A stretch of DNA of 64,000 nucleotides from Glossina fuscipes (Eukaryota > Arthropoda > Insecta > Diptera > Glossinidae): positions 526,237-590,236 of the forward strand of contig NW_023998517.1 of assembly GCF_014805625.2 (NCBI RefSeq), in the 5' to 3' direction. This document shows, in pieces, positions 37,020 to 49,690 of the stretch. The translations under genes were made by a program, and so were the position numbers. Each line of letters starts with the position of its first letter. Position 1 is the stretch's first letter. The notes below the pieces were generated by a model, which worked only from the letters and a program-made list of their open reading frames with translations, had not been told where the DNA came from and did no database searches.

Positions 37020-38434
37020 ATAAAAACTTATTTACAATGTTTAATTAAAAATAGATTACTTAAAACCGAAAGCGATTTATTAATAAATTTTCTATTGCAA
37101 CATTTAAGTTTTGATCTATTGTTTGACTTAAATGTTAGAAAAAGAGAGAGAAAGAAATAATAAATTGTTCTAGATTTTTCTTAAAAAAAGTTATCCCTGA
37201 GCTGGTTAAATGTAATTTTGTTTTATTTACACAAGAAACATGGTTATGTACAGACATTGATGCCAAGAAGCATATCACAGCCAAATGAACGGACAACAAA
37301 CAACACCCACCACCGCGATAGTGAAATTAAATACTTTAGTCTATATATATTAACCAACATATCAAACATGCGTACATAAATATATATGAAGGTATCATAT
37401 GTATATGTAGATATACCATATCTCTGTATGATAGATATTTTACTTTCTACATTGAATACAAACGTATGTACGTAAATTATGTATATATGTAAGTATGTGT
37501 ATACACATATATGTATCATATCTACGTACATATTTTCTATATAGTCTATTTTCTATATAGTCTGTGATATAGATTTTGTATATATATATTACACCTGCAC
37601 ATTATTATATGTATATATGTCATTTGGAAATACTTATTAGCCAGCGTGAGATTCTAAGTCAACATAGACATTGATTTAAAGTTAGTAACTGGGATCTCCG
37701 AAACACTGAGAAAAAACATTGAATTTATTCTGAGTCTAATATTGAAAGTTGACTTGATCCCTTCGCCTACAGTATACAATATACAATTGCGACAGAAAAA
37801 AAATCTCGAAAAAAAAACATTTAGTCACGCTACCGAGCAAATTTCGAATGTTAATTTAGTCATTTCGGTTGGATAACTCAGTAATATTACTTATCCATCC
37901 CTTTAAAGTACGCACATCATTGATTAGCATATGCTTGATCGCATGTCGGTCCTTCTACTCGCCTGAACATTTGCTTCTTTGTCCAATCATACGCCTTTTC
38001 CTTTCTTCATTTACTGACCGATTTCGTGAATTAAGGTACGCCTATTCCAATGCTTGTTATTACGGCCCTTTTCCCGTTTCTTTGCTGATTGATCCGCCTT
38101 CGTATAAGTCATTTCTGCGCTTATTTACCCGCCCGTTTTCAAAACACCCTTCCACCTTGATCAACTATTCATTTAAGCAAGCATATTTGAGTCCATTATT
38201 TTATGTAGCTATTCATCTCCCTACTTTTTTTCTACCGTACGGCCATGAAAATTCAAAAAAGAAAAATGTTCCTATTCGAATTATAGCGTGTAGTGCGGAT
38301 TATATTGAAAATGGTCCCTGCCAACCCGTTGATAAATTCACATCTAAAACCATTGTTTCTAGTGGTGTATCTTCTAGATAGTCGTCTTAAAGCAAACATA
38401 TATTTTTCTATTTTTATGTTTATTCGCTATTTTC
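37020..38434 (-). other. Downstream flank and likely 3' UTR of labial
   Basis: It contains TA/CA-rich microsatellite-like sequence at 37.35-37.62 kb. AATAAA on the minus strand occurs at 38419-38424, only about 11 bases past the labial stop, so the true poly(A) site may be farther away. A 170-codon plus-strand frame (37869-38381) lies antisense here and has no recognisable domain. Confidence 0.5.
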
Positions 38435-38743
38435 TCAATTCGACTCTCTGCTGCTGTCGCCGAGTACAGTTGTTTGTAGTTGGCAATCTGTTATATTTGC
38501 ATTTGGTTTAGTAGAAGTGCTATGCATACCGTCACTGCTATTATTATTGCTAAGACATTTACTATTTGTATTGCACGATGACTTTGCTGGACAATTTTGT
38601 ACTGAAGATGTTGAATTGCAGTTAGTAGCGGGTGGTGTGGTTGTCGTAGAAACCGTATGTTGACTTAAGACATCGGCTGGTATTAGTCCCTCTTTTACTC
38701 GTTTCTTTTGTTTCATGCGACGATTTTGAAACCAGATTTTCAC
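38435..38743 (-). CDS. lab: labial coding exon 3 (homeodomain recognition helix and C terminus)
   Basis: The acceptor TTTTTCACC.. complement gives AAAATAG, then GTG AAA ATC TGG. It encodes 102 residues, beginning at the DNA-recognition helix, with an Asn/Ser/Thr-rich tail. Confidence 0.95.
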   Translation of the reverse strand: MKIWFQNRRMKQKKRVKEGLIPADVLSQHTVSTTTTPPATNCNSTSSVQNCPAKSSCNTNSKCLSNNNSSDGMHSTSTKPNANITDCQLQTTVLGDSSRESN

Positions 38744-39151
38744 CTATTTTTCATATTTCATAAACGTTAAGATTAATTTTGAATTCATACAGATCTTGAT
38801 TTGAAAGTTAACAACATACCTGAGTTTCATTTAATTGCAAGGTATTTGCTATCTCAATACGTCTTGCTCGCGTTAGATAACGATTAAAATGAAATTCCTT
38901 TTCCAATTCTGTTAATTGTTTATTGGTAAAATTTGTACGGCCCGAATTATTTGCGGCAGCTGTCAAGGCACAACTCATACCCAAATTATTTGGACTATGA
39001 TTACCGCTTAATAATATGCCCGTTGCATTTTGAACACCTAATTGATGACTTGTTACTATACTACCAGATATAGATACATTACGGCACATACCATCCAAAG
39101 TAGTCTGGCTGTTTAGTTGATAATCATGCATAGTGGCAGGTAACTTTGGTG
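38435..39151 (-). CDS. lab: Hox protein Labial, last two coding exons (partial: N terminus outside window)
   Basis: Exon 2 is 39151-38820 and exon 3 is 38743-38435 (TGA at 38435-38437), separated by a 76-base intron. Labial is an Antp-class homeodomain transcription factor of the Antennapedia complex that patterns the head and midgut. Exon 2 gives [14 protein letters not shown]..., a labial signature, then the homeodomain from [13 protein letters not shown]. The homeobox intron falls between Gln44 and Val45, as in Drosophila lab. Exon 3 gives [20 protein letters not shown] then [11 protein letters not shown] and a Ser/Thr/Asn-rich tail. As far as I recall, the homeodomain is identical to Drosophila Labial. 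The cofactor-binding YKWM region belongs to exon 1, which is not in the window. Confidence 0.96.
38820..39151 (-). CDS. lab: labial coding exon 2 (homeodomain residues 1-44)
   Basis: The acceptor CCTTTGCAG precedes a split Ala codon (2 bases in this exon), and the donor is GTATGT. It encodes 110 codons ending ...LQLNETQ. The matching exon 1 must end in phase 1. Confidence 0.95.
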
Positions 39152-41109
39152 CTGCAAAGGATATATAAAAAAACAAAGGAGACAAACAATGCGATAATTA
39201 GACAAGTTTGTTAGTTTTGTGATCATTCGGATTTTGAATGATTTTGTCAGTGATGCACGTTGTCAAAGTTAATCAGCGTGAGATTTTCATATATCTTATA
39301 TTGTATTTTGCATCACATGAGGAGGAGTGTTTTCAAACGAACATGTTTACGCACATGGTTAATGCTATATGCTATAAACATTCCATGAATAATTTAGTAA
39401 ATTTTTATATATCTTTTGTTCTAGTGCAGGTACGTACAAATGTATCTGAAAGTTTTGTAATGAAATTTTCGGTTTGATTTCGTCATTTATTTTTGTTTTT
39501 ATCTACAATCGAAGTATAAGAACATGCTTCGTTTGTCATTTTGCTTGTAACAAGCATTAATGTCGATTACAAGCCCGAGAGTAAATATACTTTTGCATGG
39601 AGAGAGATTTTGAAAATATTTAGTGACATTCATATGTCCTTCGGTTCATCCTTTCGTTTGTCGCTATGGTCTGAAGCACATATTTCTGATTCAATTTTAT
39701 CAAGGCATCAAATTTTAAAAGTCGACGTGATAAACGAAATAATTCTAAAACAACAAACAATAGAAATTAAATGTTTGAAGAAGATCTAGAAACTAGGCTT
39801 AAAACTAGGTTTCAGGTAAATCTTGTACATTAAATTACGTCTTATTTGCTTTACTTTACGAAGTCAATATTTCAATATCAAAAATATAACCTTTAATATA
39901 TTACACATGCTACTTTTATCATATAACATCTTACATCTAAATGATAGAGAAATCACATATAGATCATTTTTCAAAGAAACCTTTACCTAAACTGATGGGT
40001 ATTCAAAATTCGTTTGGAGCTGAACATAGCTTTCTTATTTGTTTCTATTTTGGCATGAGTTAGCAAAAATTGTTGAATTTATAATGCGACGTGCGCCCCG
40101 TGGCTAAGTCTGATGATGATGATGATGACGAAAATGTTGTTCTTTTGTGGTTTTTAGGTTTTATTTATGTTCGAATCTCTCTCTGCTTAAGGATTTAATA
40201 GGATTAAAACAGTTTGTTTGAAAATATAGCATTAAAATTAAAAGAAAAATACGATATTATCTTAAAAAAATCCGTAAAAATATTGTTACGCGTTTGGTGG
40301 GCGGATAAGTCAAAATTTTCTATTAAATTTGTATGTTTTTTTTGTTTTCTATTTTTTTATACAGAATCTTAAAAGTTGTTGAATACTGGTTAAATATTTT
40401 AAAAATTATGTTTTTATTTTTTTCGCGAATTTGCGATCCTTAATGTGTCAGAAACTTATCAATTAAAATATTAGATGACTTAGACGTTTGTTTGCGTTTC
40501 TATAATGAATTTACTGGCGCCTTTCTTATTACTCTAGCTTGAGTTAAGGAAGCTTATACTTTATTGAAATTTTAAATGACTTTTTATTAACAACAACATC
40601 TTGGAATTCTTCTTAATTAAGTTGTCAACAAGTGTCAACAAGAACTTAATTATCAAACTGAAGCGCTCTCAAGAGCAATTATGTAAATATTTGTATTTGT
40701 TTTCTTAAGTACTCATAGGTAATTGTGGTTCTTTTTTATAGTACGCAAAAGTTTTTGGAATCTACCGATTACCGATAACATTTGCAATTTAATGCTTTCC
40801 GCTCTGCCTGTAAGAAAAGTTGCCGGTTTTTCGAAGAAGAACAAAGATTTGTTTTAACGAAAATATCGAATGATACCATTTTAAAATGAGAGCAATGACT
40901 CAGTAAATCACATTTTTAATATGAGTACTCCATTGGCCTAAACTTTCCAAAACCGCACTATCGTAAATACAACCACTTCCCTATAGGATATTGATGCAAA
41001 TGCTTTATGTTTGATCAGGTTAAGGAAGCTCTTTTCAGTTGTCTTTTTACAAATACTTTATAATTTAAATAGATAAAAATGCATTGTGTTTAAACAAAGT
41101 TATCGATTA

Positions 41110-41345
41110 GTTGTAAAAAAAGGAACTTTTCTCACACAGTAGTGGAAAGGTTTTCTCTGACATTTATACGGGTTGTTACATGCCTGTTTTTTTTTGCTAA
41201 TCGGTAGTTTATTAGTGCGCTCGTTGAATTTGGCCGCCAATTTGGGAGATGTGAGTTATTTGGTTAGATTTGCTTATTAAATTAGGTGATTGAATGCGAA
41301 ATGTGTTGGCAAAGTAAAATATAATAAGTAAATTTCATAATAAAC
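41110..41345. repeat. Locally duplicated block, copy 1, in labial intron 1
   Basis: It shares TTTATTAGTGCGCTC, TTGAATTTGGCCGCCAATTT and AAAGTAAAATATAATA with copy 2 (41454-41695), in the same order and orientation, about 345 bases apart. Confidence 0.85.
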
Positions 41346-41453
41346 ATAAAATGCATCCAGATATGGAATATTCATCTATGTGGAACAAATCGTTGATGTA
41401 TCATCAGACTTAGGACTTTCGTTCCAATTAAGGCTAAATAAAGCTACTGTTGA

Positions 41454-41695
41454 GTTGTAAAAGATGGCACTTTCCAATTAATATATAGTAGTAGAATATT
41501 TATGCTCTTCTATCATACGCGTTGTTACATGTCTCCTTTTTTGTCTCAGTCGACAGTTTATTAGTGCGCTCATTGAATTTGGCCGCCAATTTGGAATCTG
41601 CAAATTATTTATTGGAATTTGCTTATTAATTAATGCGATTTAATGTGAAATGTGCCGCGAAGTAAAATATAATATGTAAAATTTCATGGTAAATA
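41454..41695. repeat. Locally duplicated block, copy 2, in labial intron 1
   Basis: A diverged direct repeat of 41110-41345. Its CTGCAAATTATTTATTGG part recurs once more, diverged, at 41886-41965 (CTGCAAATTATTAATTAG). Confidence 0.85.
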
Positions 41696-44600
41696 TTTTT
41701 ATAAGCAATTTATTCAGTTTTTATAAAGTGAAGTGAAGTAAATTAAAGCGGTGAGTAGCTAATAGTAGAGGGAATGTGCTAAATTTGAAATGCAGTCAAA
41801 ATAAAGAGAAAAGAATAAATGTGAAAAGAGTAGGTAAGCTAACAAGTAGTATTTAAAAATTTCTTTAATACTCATATTGCTGTCTGTGCCTGCAAATTAT
41901 TAATTAGTTAACTTAATGTTTTAATTCGGCTTGAAATGTGGTAAACGTAAATTTTTGGAAATAAACCTTAATCAATTTTCGCCTAGTGTTAATTAACGAT
42001 TAATATAGATCATTGTGTGTCATTCTCTAAGTGCCACAAACTCTGGCAATATCTAATACAAGGACAGATACGCGAAATCGTATGTAAGTTTTATGCTAAG
42101 CAACGACGTCTACATATTTTATATAATTCAAATAGAAGGAAAAGCTGGTCAACTTTCAAGTAAGTGTAATAAATCAAATTTTCCAAAATAAATTACCTTA
42201 TGTTTCGTTTTCTAAATTGAATTAATCTAATCAGAACATGACAGAAAACATCTGGACGAAATTAAATAAGTATTTGAAACTGACCATCAAGTAGAGAAAA
42301 TTAATTATGCTTTGTATTCGGTGAAAAAGATTACAAAAGCAATACTTTACTTAATAACTTATTCAGTAAAGCAAATGTTAGAGGGCATCTAAAACCTGTA
42401 CGTATTTAATAAGTAAATTGAAATTAATTCTAATATAAAAAAAAAGCTGTCAAAGGCATCATTATGTCCAAACCCCTTTCCATTTAGTTGCTTGCTGTGT
42501 ATTAAAGTGAAATGTACAGAGTTCTCAATATGAGTTGTGAAGGAACGATTTTGCTTGAGTGTAGAATTAAGTTATTAGCAAAGTCAACACATTAAATATG
42601 CAGGTACATGGTATTCGTCTATTGTATTAATGCTTGTGCTTCTATCTCCACGATGTTAAAGTGAATTTTTGTGGAAAGATACAAATATAGTGACTTAACG
42701 AAAATGCATTAATCCATTTATACTCATTTTGTCATTACTATTGTTCGTTCGGGTGCTTGCTTGACTTGGAGGCTTGGCCAACTGGTTTGTTGAATGATTT
42801 GTTGGTTCTCTTTTATACATGGATTTTCTATTCATCACATTAAGTCTTCGAAATGAGATAAATTCTGTCGAGCAGTGATGATGTCATAAAGAATTTCTTC
42901 AAAATTGCATTTAATTCAGAAATGAATGCGGAGAGACCCCACTGATTTATTAGTTATAATTTGTGATTCGCAGACTCATGATCTCTTGTCATTCAAATCG
43001 AATTAATTAATTTAGAAGAAAAAAAAAACTTGAGATGCTAAGTAAGCTATGTAGCGGCCGTTATTGCAACTAATGTTCGCTGGCTTTTGATCTTATTTCT
43101 TTGTTGTTATATTAAAGAAAAAATTGTGCATCGAATAAATCATAAAAAGCTTTAAACCGATAGCCCGACGAACCTGATGATGCGAACATGATTTGGAAAA
43201 TCTCGTCGAAAAATTTCCAGGGCACCAGTTGAACCAGCATTTCGTGGCTTTTTTAACTTCCATGTTATTATCTTCTTTAATAAAATAAAAATAGTGTCAA
43301 TTATCAAATAAATAAATGTAAGGTATAAAGCCGACTTGGAAGACCCTTTGCAATATGCTTTGTTGCATGTGCATATAGTCGAATCGCACTCGTGCGTTCT
43401 TGCGCATGATTATATCTTTACATAGGTATGTGAAAATCCTCTTAATATACATTGGAGTTTTGCTTACGCGATAAATACTATTAATCTTGTTTTTTTTTTT
43501 TTTTTTTTATTTAGTTATTTAAAAAAAATTATTGTTATCTAATAAATATATGAAGTAAGTGACACGGCTACTTACTTACTTTTACTTCTACTGTATGCAC
43601 ACATAAACAAATTCCGATAATATTTCTATCATATACGCTTTATTTGTATTTACAATCAATGCTTGTGAAAATCATAGGTCTAGGTGTTGGCATAGTATTC
43701 GAGGTATTCCATGGCGCCAAAGATTCAATTGAAATAGTTATACATGCGCGCATATGTTATCGTTTGCTGATCAGCAGCATTTCTTTTGTCATTTGTTCTA
43801 ATATATTGACGATAAACTATGTAGACTAAGTCAATTGTGATTATTTACTTATAGATTAAGTTTATATCACTCGTTTTCATTTACATTAAGGTTATCTATC
43901 AGTTAGTGTGTGCCTAGGGGAGGGACATTTTATAAATCAAACAATTTCGAGCGCCACTGGCACTATGGCTTTAAGAATTTGTAAATAACTCTTCTTACCT
44001 ACATATCAAGAAAGCAGTATTGTTGGGAAGTTGTGCTCTTTCATAAGTTACCAAAGTTAAAGATAAGTAAAATCAAAAGAATTTTCAAAATAATCAGTTT
44101 AGAATTAGACATCGCTAGAAGAAGTAGAGTAAATAAATAATACTAAAATTTTCTAAATTTAAAAAAAATTATTATTTTTCAACTCAGTGCATTCACTCAT
44201 AGAAGAGGAATGCACTAATTTTTTCATTTCGGTGGTCACATCCAGAAACATAATTTGCTTTCCTTTCATTCGTCAAATCGATCTACCAGTTCGGTCGACT
44301 CTCGATTCTTTGCACATTTACACAGATAAGCTAGGAACTATATGTATTTTTAAGTGGTAAAACAATGCCAGTCAATCAATGTCAGTCTGTCCATACATCC
44401 AGTAATCTGCTATAACATTCCCGATTTTGATAGCGATTAATATCCCTTAGCTGCTTGTCTATTGTTGAAAATCCTATGATTGTGAAAATTTAAGTAAAAT
44501 TCTGAGCCTATGCGTACATAGACGTACATATGTTCATATATTCATATATGTGTCCTACACACAACTTCATCGATCATTTCGTGAGTGTTTAATTAATTTT

Positions 44601-44944
44601 ATTAAATACATTCGTCTCATACTCGATTTTCAATTGTTTTACATTTCAAATAATAACACATACAGGCTAAGTATCGTATGAATTAGTTCTGTATATCTAT
44701 ATCAATATAACGTAAAATACTGGGCAGCCTTTAAAATTTCGCAAATTTCTCTTTGATTTGATTATCTTCACCGCATCGCCTAGAAACTTTCACTTTGCTT
44801 TGTTTAAATGAAGGATTTTCGACTTAACCAATAATGATATGACGCTAGGCAACTTCACTTTTCCGGGAGATTCAGAGAAGAGAACATTTTTATTTTTGTA
44901 CATCATTTCCATTCCAAGTTATTTATGAACAATTGTTTACGAAT

Positions 44945-45600
44945 TAAAAAAAACGCGAAAGAAAATTATACTCGGTCGCGAGTGAATCTCTTATATCCAT
45001 CGCCCTTATCCTATCTACAGCTACTCTTTAAATCGACGGAATAGTGGAGAGAAAATTAACCTACCACGCCGTGACGCCCGCGATATTTGGCTTAGGATTA
45101 ACCCATTCGGCTTTCACTTTTCTGTTCTTGTTTACGTTGTGAGTAATAAGCAGAAAACGTAAAAAGGTAAAAAAAAATTATGGTCAGTTCTAACTTTGTC
45201 TGAGCAAGGCCGATTTTTTCACTTTTGTTTGATATGAATGGTAAGATAAACAGAAAAACTTTAAACCTCCTATCATGTATAATTTTTAAGTAATAAGCAA
45301 AAAATCACAAATTTTTGCTTGGAAAGATAGTCCAGTTTACGATTTACTGTGGACGTGTGTCTTGTACCATTTTCAATACCAACCTGCGTGCAAGACCTTC
45401 CAATATTTTCGCCCAAAGTGAAGCCGAAGACCCAGAGGATGCTTACGACAGATCATACATGGACAGACTGATAAGACAGGTGGACATGTTTATGTATATA
45501 CTTCATCAGGTCTCTGGTGCTGCCCTCCGCCTGTTGCAAGCGTTATATCTCTCACCTTTTGGGGTTAGGTGTAAAGATAGGCTCAATGATCGTCCAACCA
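44945..45600 (+). repeat. Dispersed repeat copy, long form, in labial intron 1
   Basis: It starts GAAAATTATACTCGGTCGCG, AGTGAATCTCTTATATCCAT, and contains GACAGACTGATAAGACAGG. The reading frames over it (45315-45629) are repeat translations. Confidence 0.6.
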
Positions 45601-46293
45601 GCTTATATGCAGACGATTTCGAAAAATGACTTGAAAGATTGTAATGCTGTTATAGTAAGGCTTTGTGGGCGGGCGATCAACGAAGATACTTTCTCTCTTG
45701 ATAAAAGAGATAGCTTTTCATTTTGTTGCACCTTGAGTTCGCGATCATTGGCATATGTTTTTCCATTTCGCAGTTAATTTTCATATTAATTGAGTGTGTG
45801 TGTAAAATAATGCGTAAAAAGAAAGATTTTGAGCAAGTAATATATTTGTGTAACTTGTTTACAATTATGATTGCATTTTAAAATTATACCGCGTAAATAG
45901 CTATGAGTACTACGTGAAAAACAAATGATTCTCGTTTTCTACAAAGGGGGAGGCAAGGCATAATAAGTCTTTGCATAAAATCACTGAAATTATTTAAATA
46001 AAAAAATTTTGTTTGACTTTCTTACACAGTCAGTATTGTCAGTATTAAAAATAAATGCCCGCATACATACAGACACCATTCGTAAGGAGTACCTTTGCAT
46101 GCGCTTGTTTACCATGTAAACAACTATATACATATATTCTTTTATTATTAGTTGAATGTTCTCGTGGTAGTAAAGTGAAATGTTTACGTATTTGCAAAAT
46201 TCTCGCTGAAGATTGATGATGACATTAGCAGCATTGTCAAAAATCTATAAAAGAGCAAAAAAGAGAAAGAATGAAAGAAAACCAAATTCGCAT

Positions 46294-46359
46294 CCACACA
46301 CACACACACGCACACATAAACTCACACACACATACAAACACACACACACACACACACAT
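46294..46359. repeat. (CA)n microsatellite
   Basis: Interrupted CA repeat in labial intron 1; the overlapping frame is repeat translation. Confidence 0.95.
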
Positions 46360-46567
46360 ACTGTACTGCGCAGACAAAAATTTTAAGCTAAAGTGGAAAA
46401 CCGAAACTCAATGGAATAGAGCTGCGAGGACAAGACAATTTGATAAGACATTAAGTGCTTGCTTTATATTCGGTAAATGCCTTAAATTTGTAATGTTGAC
46501 ATTTTAATTTGCTGCAAAAAGACATCTTACAGTGGTATGCACAGATGCTTACCTACACATATACATG

Positions 46568-46570
<3 letters not shown>

Positions 46571-46613
<43 letters not shown>
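46571..46613. repeat. (TA)n microsatellite
   Basis: About 20 TA units in labial intron 1. Confidence 0.95.
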
Positions 46614-48639
46614 CCTTTCATGCTTGACTGTTACACAAAGAGGTTGTTGTTATACTTAAATTTTATAAAAATGAACCTAATTAACTGTATTAAGGAATAT
46701 TGGAATACACGCACACTCGCCAAGGCTTTCAAAACAATTTCGTGATAGTGTCATAGAAAATTTCTCCAAGTGTTGATTTGTGTGGACCACCATCTTTTTT
46801 TTTTTTTTTTTTCATTTACTCGTTTATCACATACAAGGAGGATAACGTGCTAAGGAAAAGCACCCTTATTAAAGGGGAAATGAAGAGATCTGTTTAGCGT
46901 CCCTGCTTTTGTTAAGTGTTATATACATATGTATATGGCTAAAACTAATACCCATGACTTGTTCGTAAATTCTCTGCATGTTTGTATGGAATGGATTCTT
47001 TTTTAACATATATTTTCTATAATAGTTTTTGCTACATAGACATACAATGGTCTCCCTACTCTCTACCACCACCACATTTTTATTTCATTTATTCAGTTCC
47101 TTTCCACATATTTGTGTTTTCTTTTCTTTTTCTTTTTTTTTATTTAGTTTTTTTCGTTGGTGATCCGTCATGTTGTCAAAATGTATTACCCGAATTAAGA
47201 TTTTCATTTTTTTCTCTTTTCGACATTGAATTAACACATGCATACATATATACAAATATATTTACTTGTATATATATATATATATATACGTATGTGTACG
47301 CATCGATATCCATGCAGCACGCAGATGTACAACAATTGCATTTAAGAAACAATGGCGTGTCAAAAAGTATGTAAAGCAACAAATATATGCGTAAAATTCG
47401 CAAAATAAGAAACTCTATTGAATTTTAAATGCGTGCAGTTAAACATCCATATGATGATTAATTTCAGTTTTTTACTTTATTTAGGAAGGTTTGAAAATAA
47501 GCTCTAGATATATCCGTTTATTTCTATTTGGTTTAAAAGTGATGAAATTTTCATAGAAAAATTCGAATTATAAGACAGAAAGAGTAAGAGAAAGCTTTCA
47601 ATATAAACTAAGGAAAACGCGAAACCATATATGCCTACAATTGGCCTTGCGCACAATATGCGACCTATTGTGCATATTATATACTAGGTATGTAAAGTTA
47701 TTTTCCTATCCGCCTATTTAAAGCGCTTCATAGGCAAAACCTTAACCATATGATTCGTAAAGAATTCGATTAGAAAGCTGTACTATGTATATTAGGTGTA
47801 CAAGGCCCGACACTGAATAAGAGCAACTGACACAAGAGACCCTGTCAAGAGCAATTTCTGTCTGTCCTCGACCGCAAGTTAAGATCTTTGCTTAAGTTAC
47901 CGTAAAATTTTCGCAATGTTTATGCATTTTTTGCAAAGGTGTCCGAAAAATGCTAATCTTCGCTTTTACATTAGAATCATGCGCCTCATTCGTCAACAAC
48001 TGCTTTAACCATTTAGCTAAATAGGATGAGTATATACGTCATTGTCCGGTCATCTGCACTTGCCGGGTTTCCTCATAAAACTTGTGAATGTGTATTTACC
48101 ATAACAGTGTATTTTAGAAAACATTTTCATCAATTTCTTACAACATATATACTGTGTTTGACAAGAGTACGAGTATATCGCCAAAGATGTCGACACCGCT
48201 AACTACTTAATAAAATGCAGATTTATTTCCTTAACTTTGCTTCTCTCTGATGATTGGAGAGAGTTATCATACAGATCCATTTTATTCGCGAAAGACTATG
48301 AGTATCTTTTGGATAAAGTGAAATTAATTTTCAAATAAGAAATAAATCATTTGTGCTAGAAGATAGGAATTTCATATAATTCTTGTTAAGATTAAGTAAG
48401 AAAATTAGGTAAGAATCGCGTCACTGCTCGCGGATTCAAATCTCTAGGACGGCACAGTTTACTTTGTTCCTAACTATGGTGAGTACTAACTCGGCATACA
48501 TACCGAAGGGGCACAATCCCATTAGACCGCGGCCACCATCCTATCCCTCTGTTTTCCTTCACTTCTTTCTGATCGTCACCGTGTTGCACGAAAAGGAAAC
48601 ATTGCCTGGGTTATTAGGCTTAGTATAAGCAAACGAAAA

Positions 48640-48840
48640 AAAACAAGGAAGAAAGCGTGGGCCGAATCTCGCATACCCACCACTACACCCACCTCATTAT
48701 AGCAACCACAACACACATCACACAGACCCACAGACGGACCGACATGGCTAAATCAACTCAAATTTGCACGCTCATCAAGAATTTATATACGGTTTATAGC
48801 GTCTCTGTGGCTTTCTTTGGGTGTTACACACAATGAGTTT
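48640..48840 (+). repeat. Dispersed repeat copy in labial intron 1
   Basis: It contains AAGGAAGAAAGCGTGGGCCG, AATCTCGCATACCCACC, then CCACAGACGGACCGACATGG and CTAAATCAACTC, and ends GGGTGTTACACACAATGAG. Confidence 0.6.
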
Positions 48841-49439
48841 ACCTCCATGTTACAGTGGTCGGTGTAAAAAACGAGTACATTTTTCAATCGAATATGGATT
48901 CGAGGATCACAATAAAATAACAATTACTGAAGAACTCGTAAAGAATATTCATTGTTTTTTCGCTGTAGATCATAACTACTACTTTAAGTGTCTAAAATAC
49001 GTGACGATAGTATGAAAATCTATGAAAGAGAAATTCAAAGATGTTCTCTTCTTGAGGTTATTAAGCAGCGCAGTTAATATATTTTAATTTTTTAATAATA
49101 ATCCTAATTAGTTAAAAATAACCCTAATTTTCCATAGTCAAATATAGATTGGAATTATTTAGCAATGACTGCTTTCATTCAGCTTGGACTCATACAAAAG
49201 TAAAGTAAAAATCCATGAATTGCAACAACATTGACTTTTTCCACAAAATTACAAGATTTTTCTTCGCGTTGGCGCTCTTTAAGATTGAACTTCTATAGAA
49301 TATTAATTTTTCAAAAGATTCTTACATCCTATACCACTTCCGGTGCAAGGATATTTTATTGCGTGCACGTATGCACTCAGGAGGTTTTTGGGATAGACCC
49401 AACTTTTATCTTACCGAGGATTCAGTATCATATTCTAAA

Positions 49440-49690
49440 TCGATTTATGCTGAACTTTCTGTCCTTTTTTCTTGTATTCAACCTACAATCTGCAAGGTTT
49501 TCAGATATTTTGATGAAAGTTAGTACACTGACCGGTTTTAGCATAAGGACGAATGCGGTTGCATATGGTTCGAATCGGATCACTTTTTAGACCTTTTCCT
49601 TTACTTACTAACGCCTTATTTTGAATAGCCGATATATAGATAACTGTAGAGTGGTGTAAAGTTTTTAATATGTGTGGGTAGGCGTGATCC
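49440..49690 (-). repeat. Dispersed repeat copy in labial intron 1
   Basis: It contains CTTGTATTCAACCTACAATC, TGCAAGGTTTTCAGATATTT, TGATGAAAGTTAGTAC and a TTCGAATCGGATCACTTTTT module, shared with 8.2 and 27.1 kb. Confidence 0.55.

Noticed and set aside
37869..38381. 170-codon plus-strand frame, the longest in the window
   Set aside because: It begins at a non-ATG codon and is antisense to the labial 3' flank. It has no domain, and its composition is like the surrounding DNA. Chance length is plausible.
45315..45777. Overlapping 104- and 86-codon frames
   Set aside because: They lie in a long dispersed-repeat copy and contain its GACAGACTG core in translation; no protein family visible.
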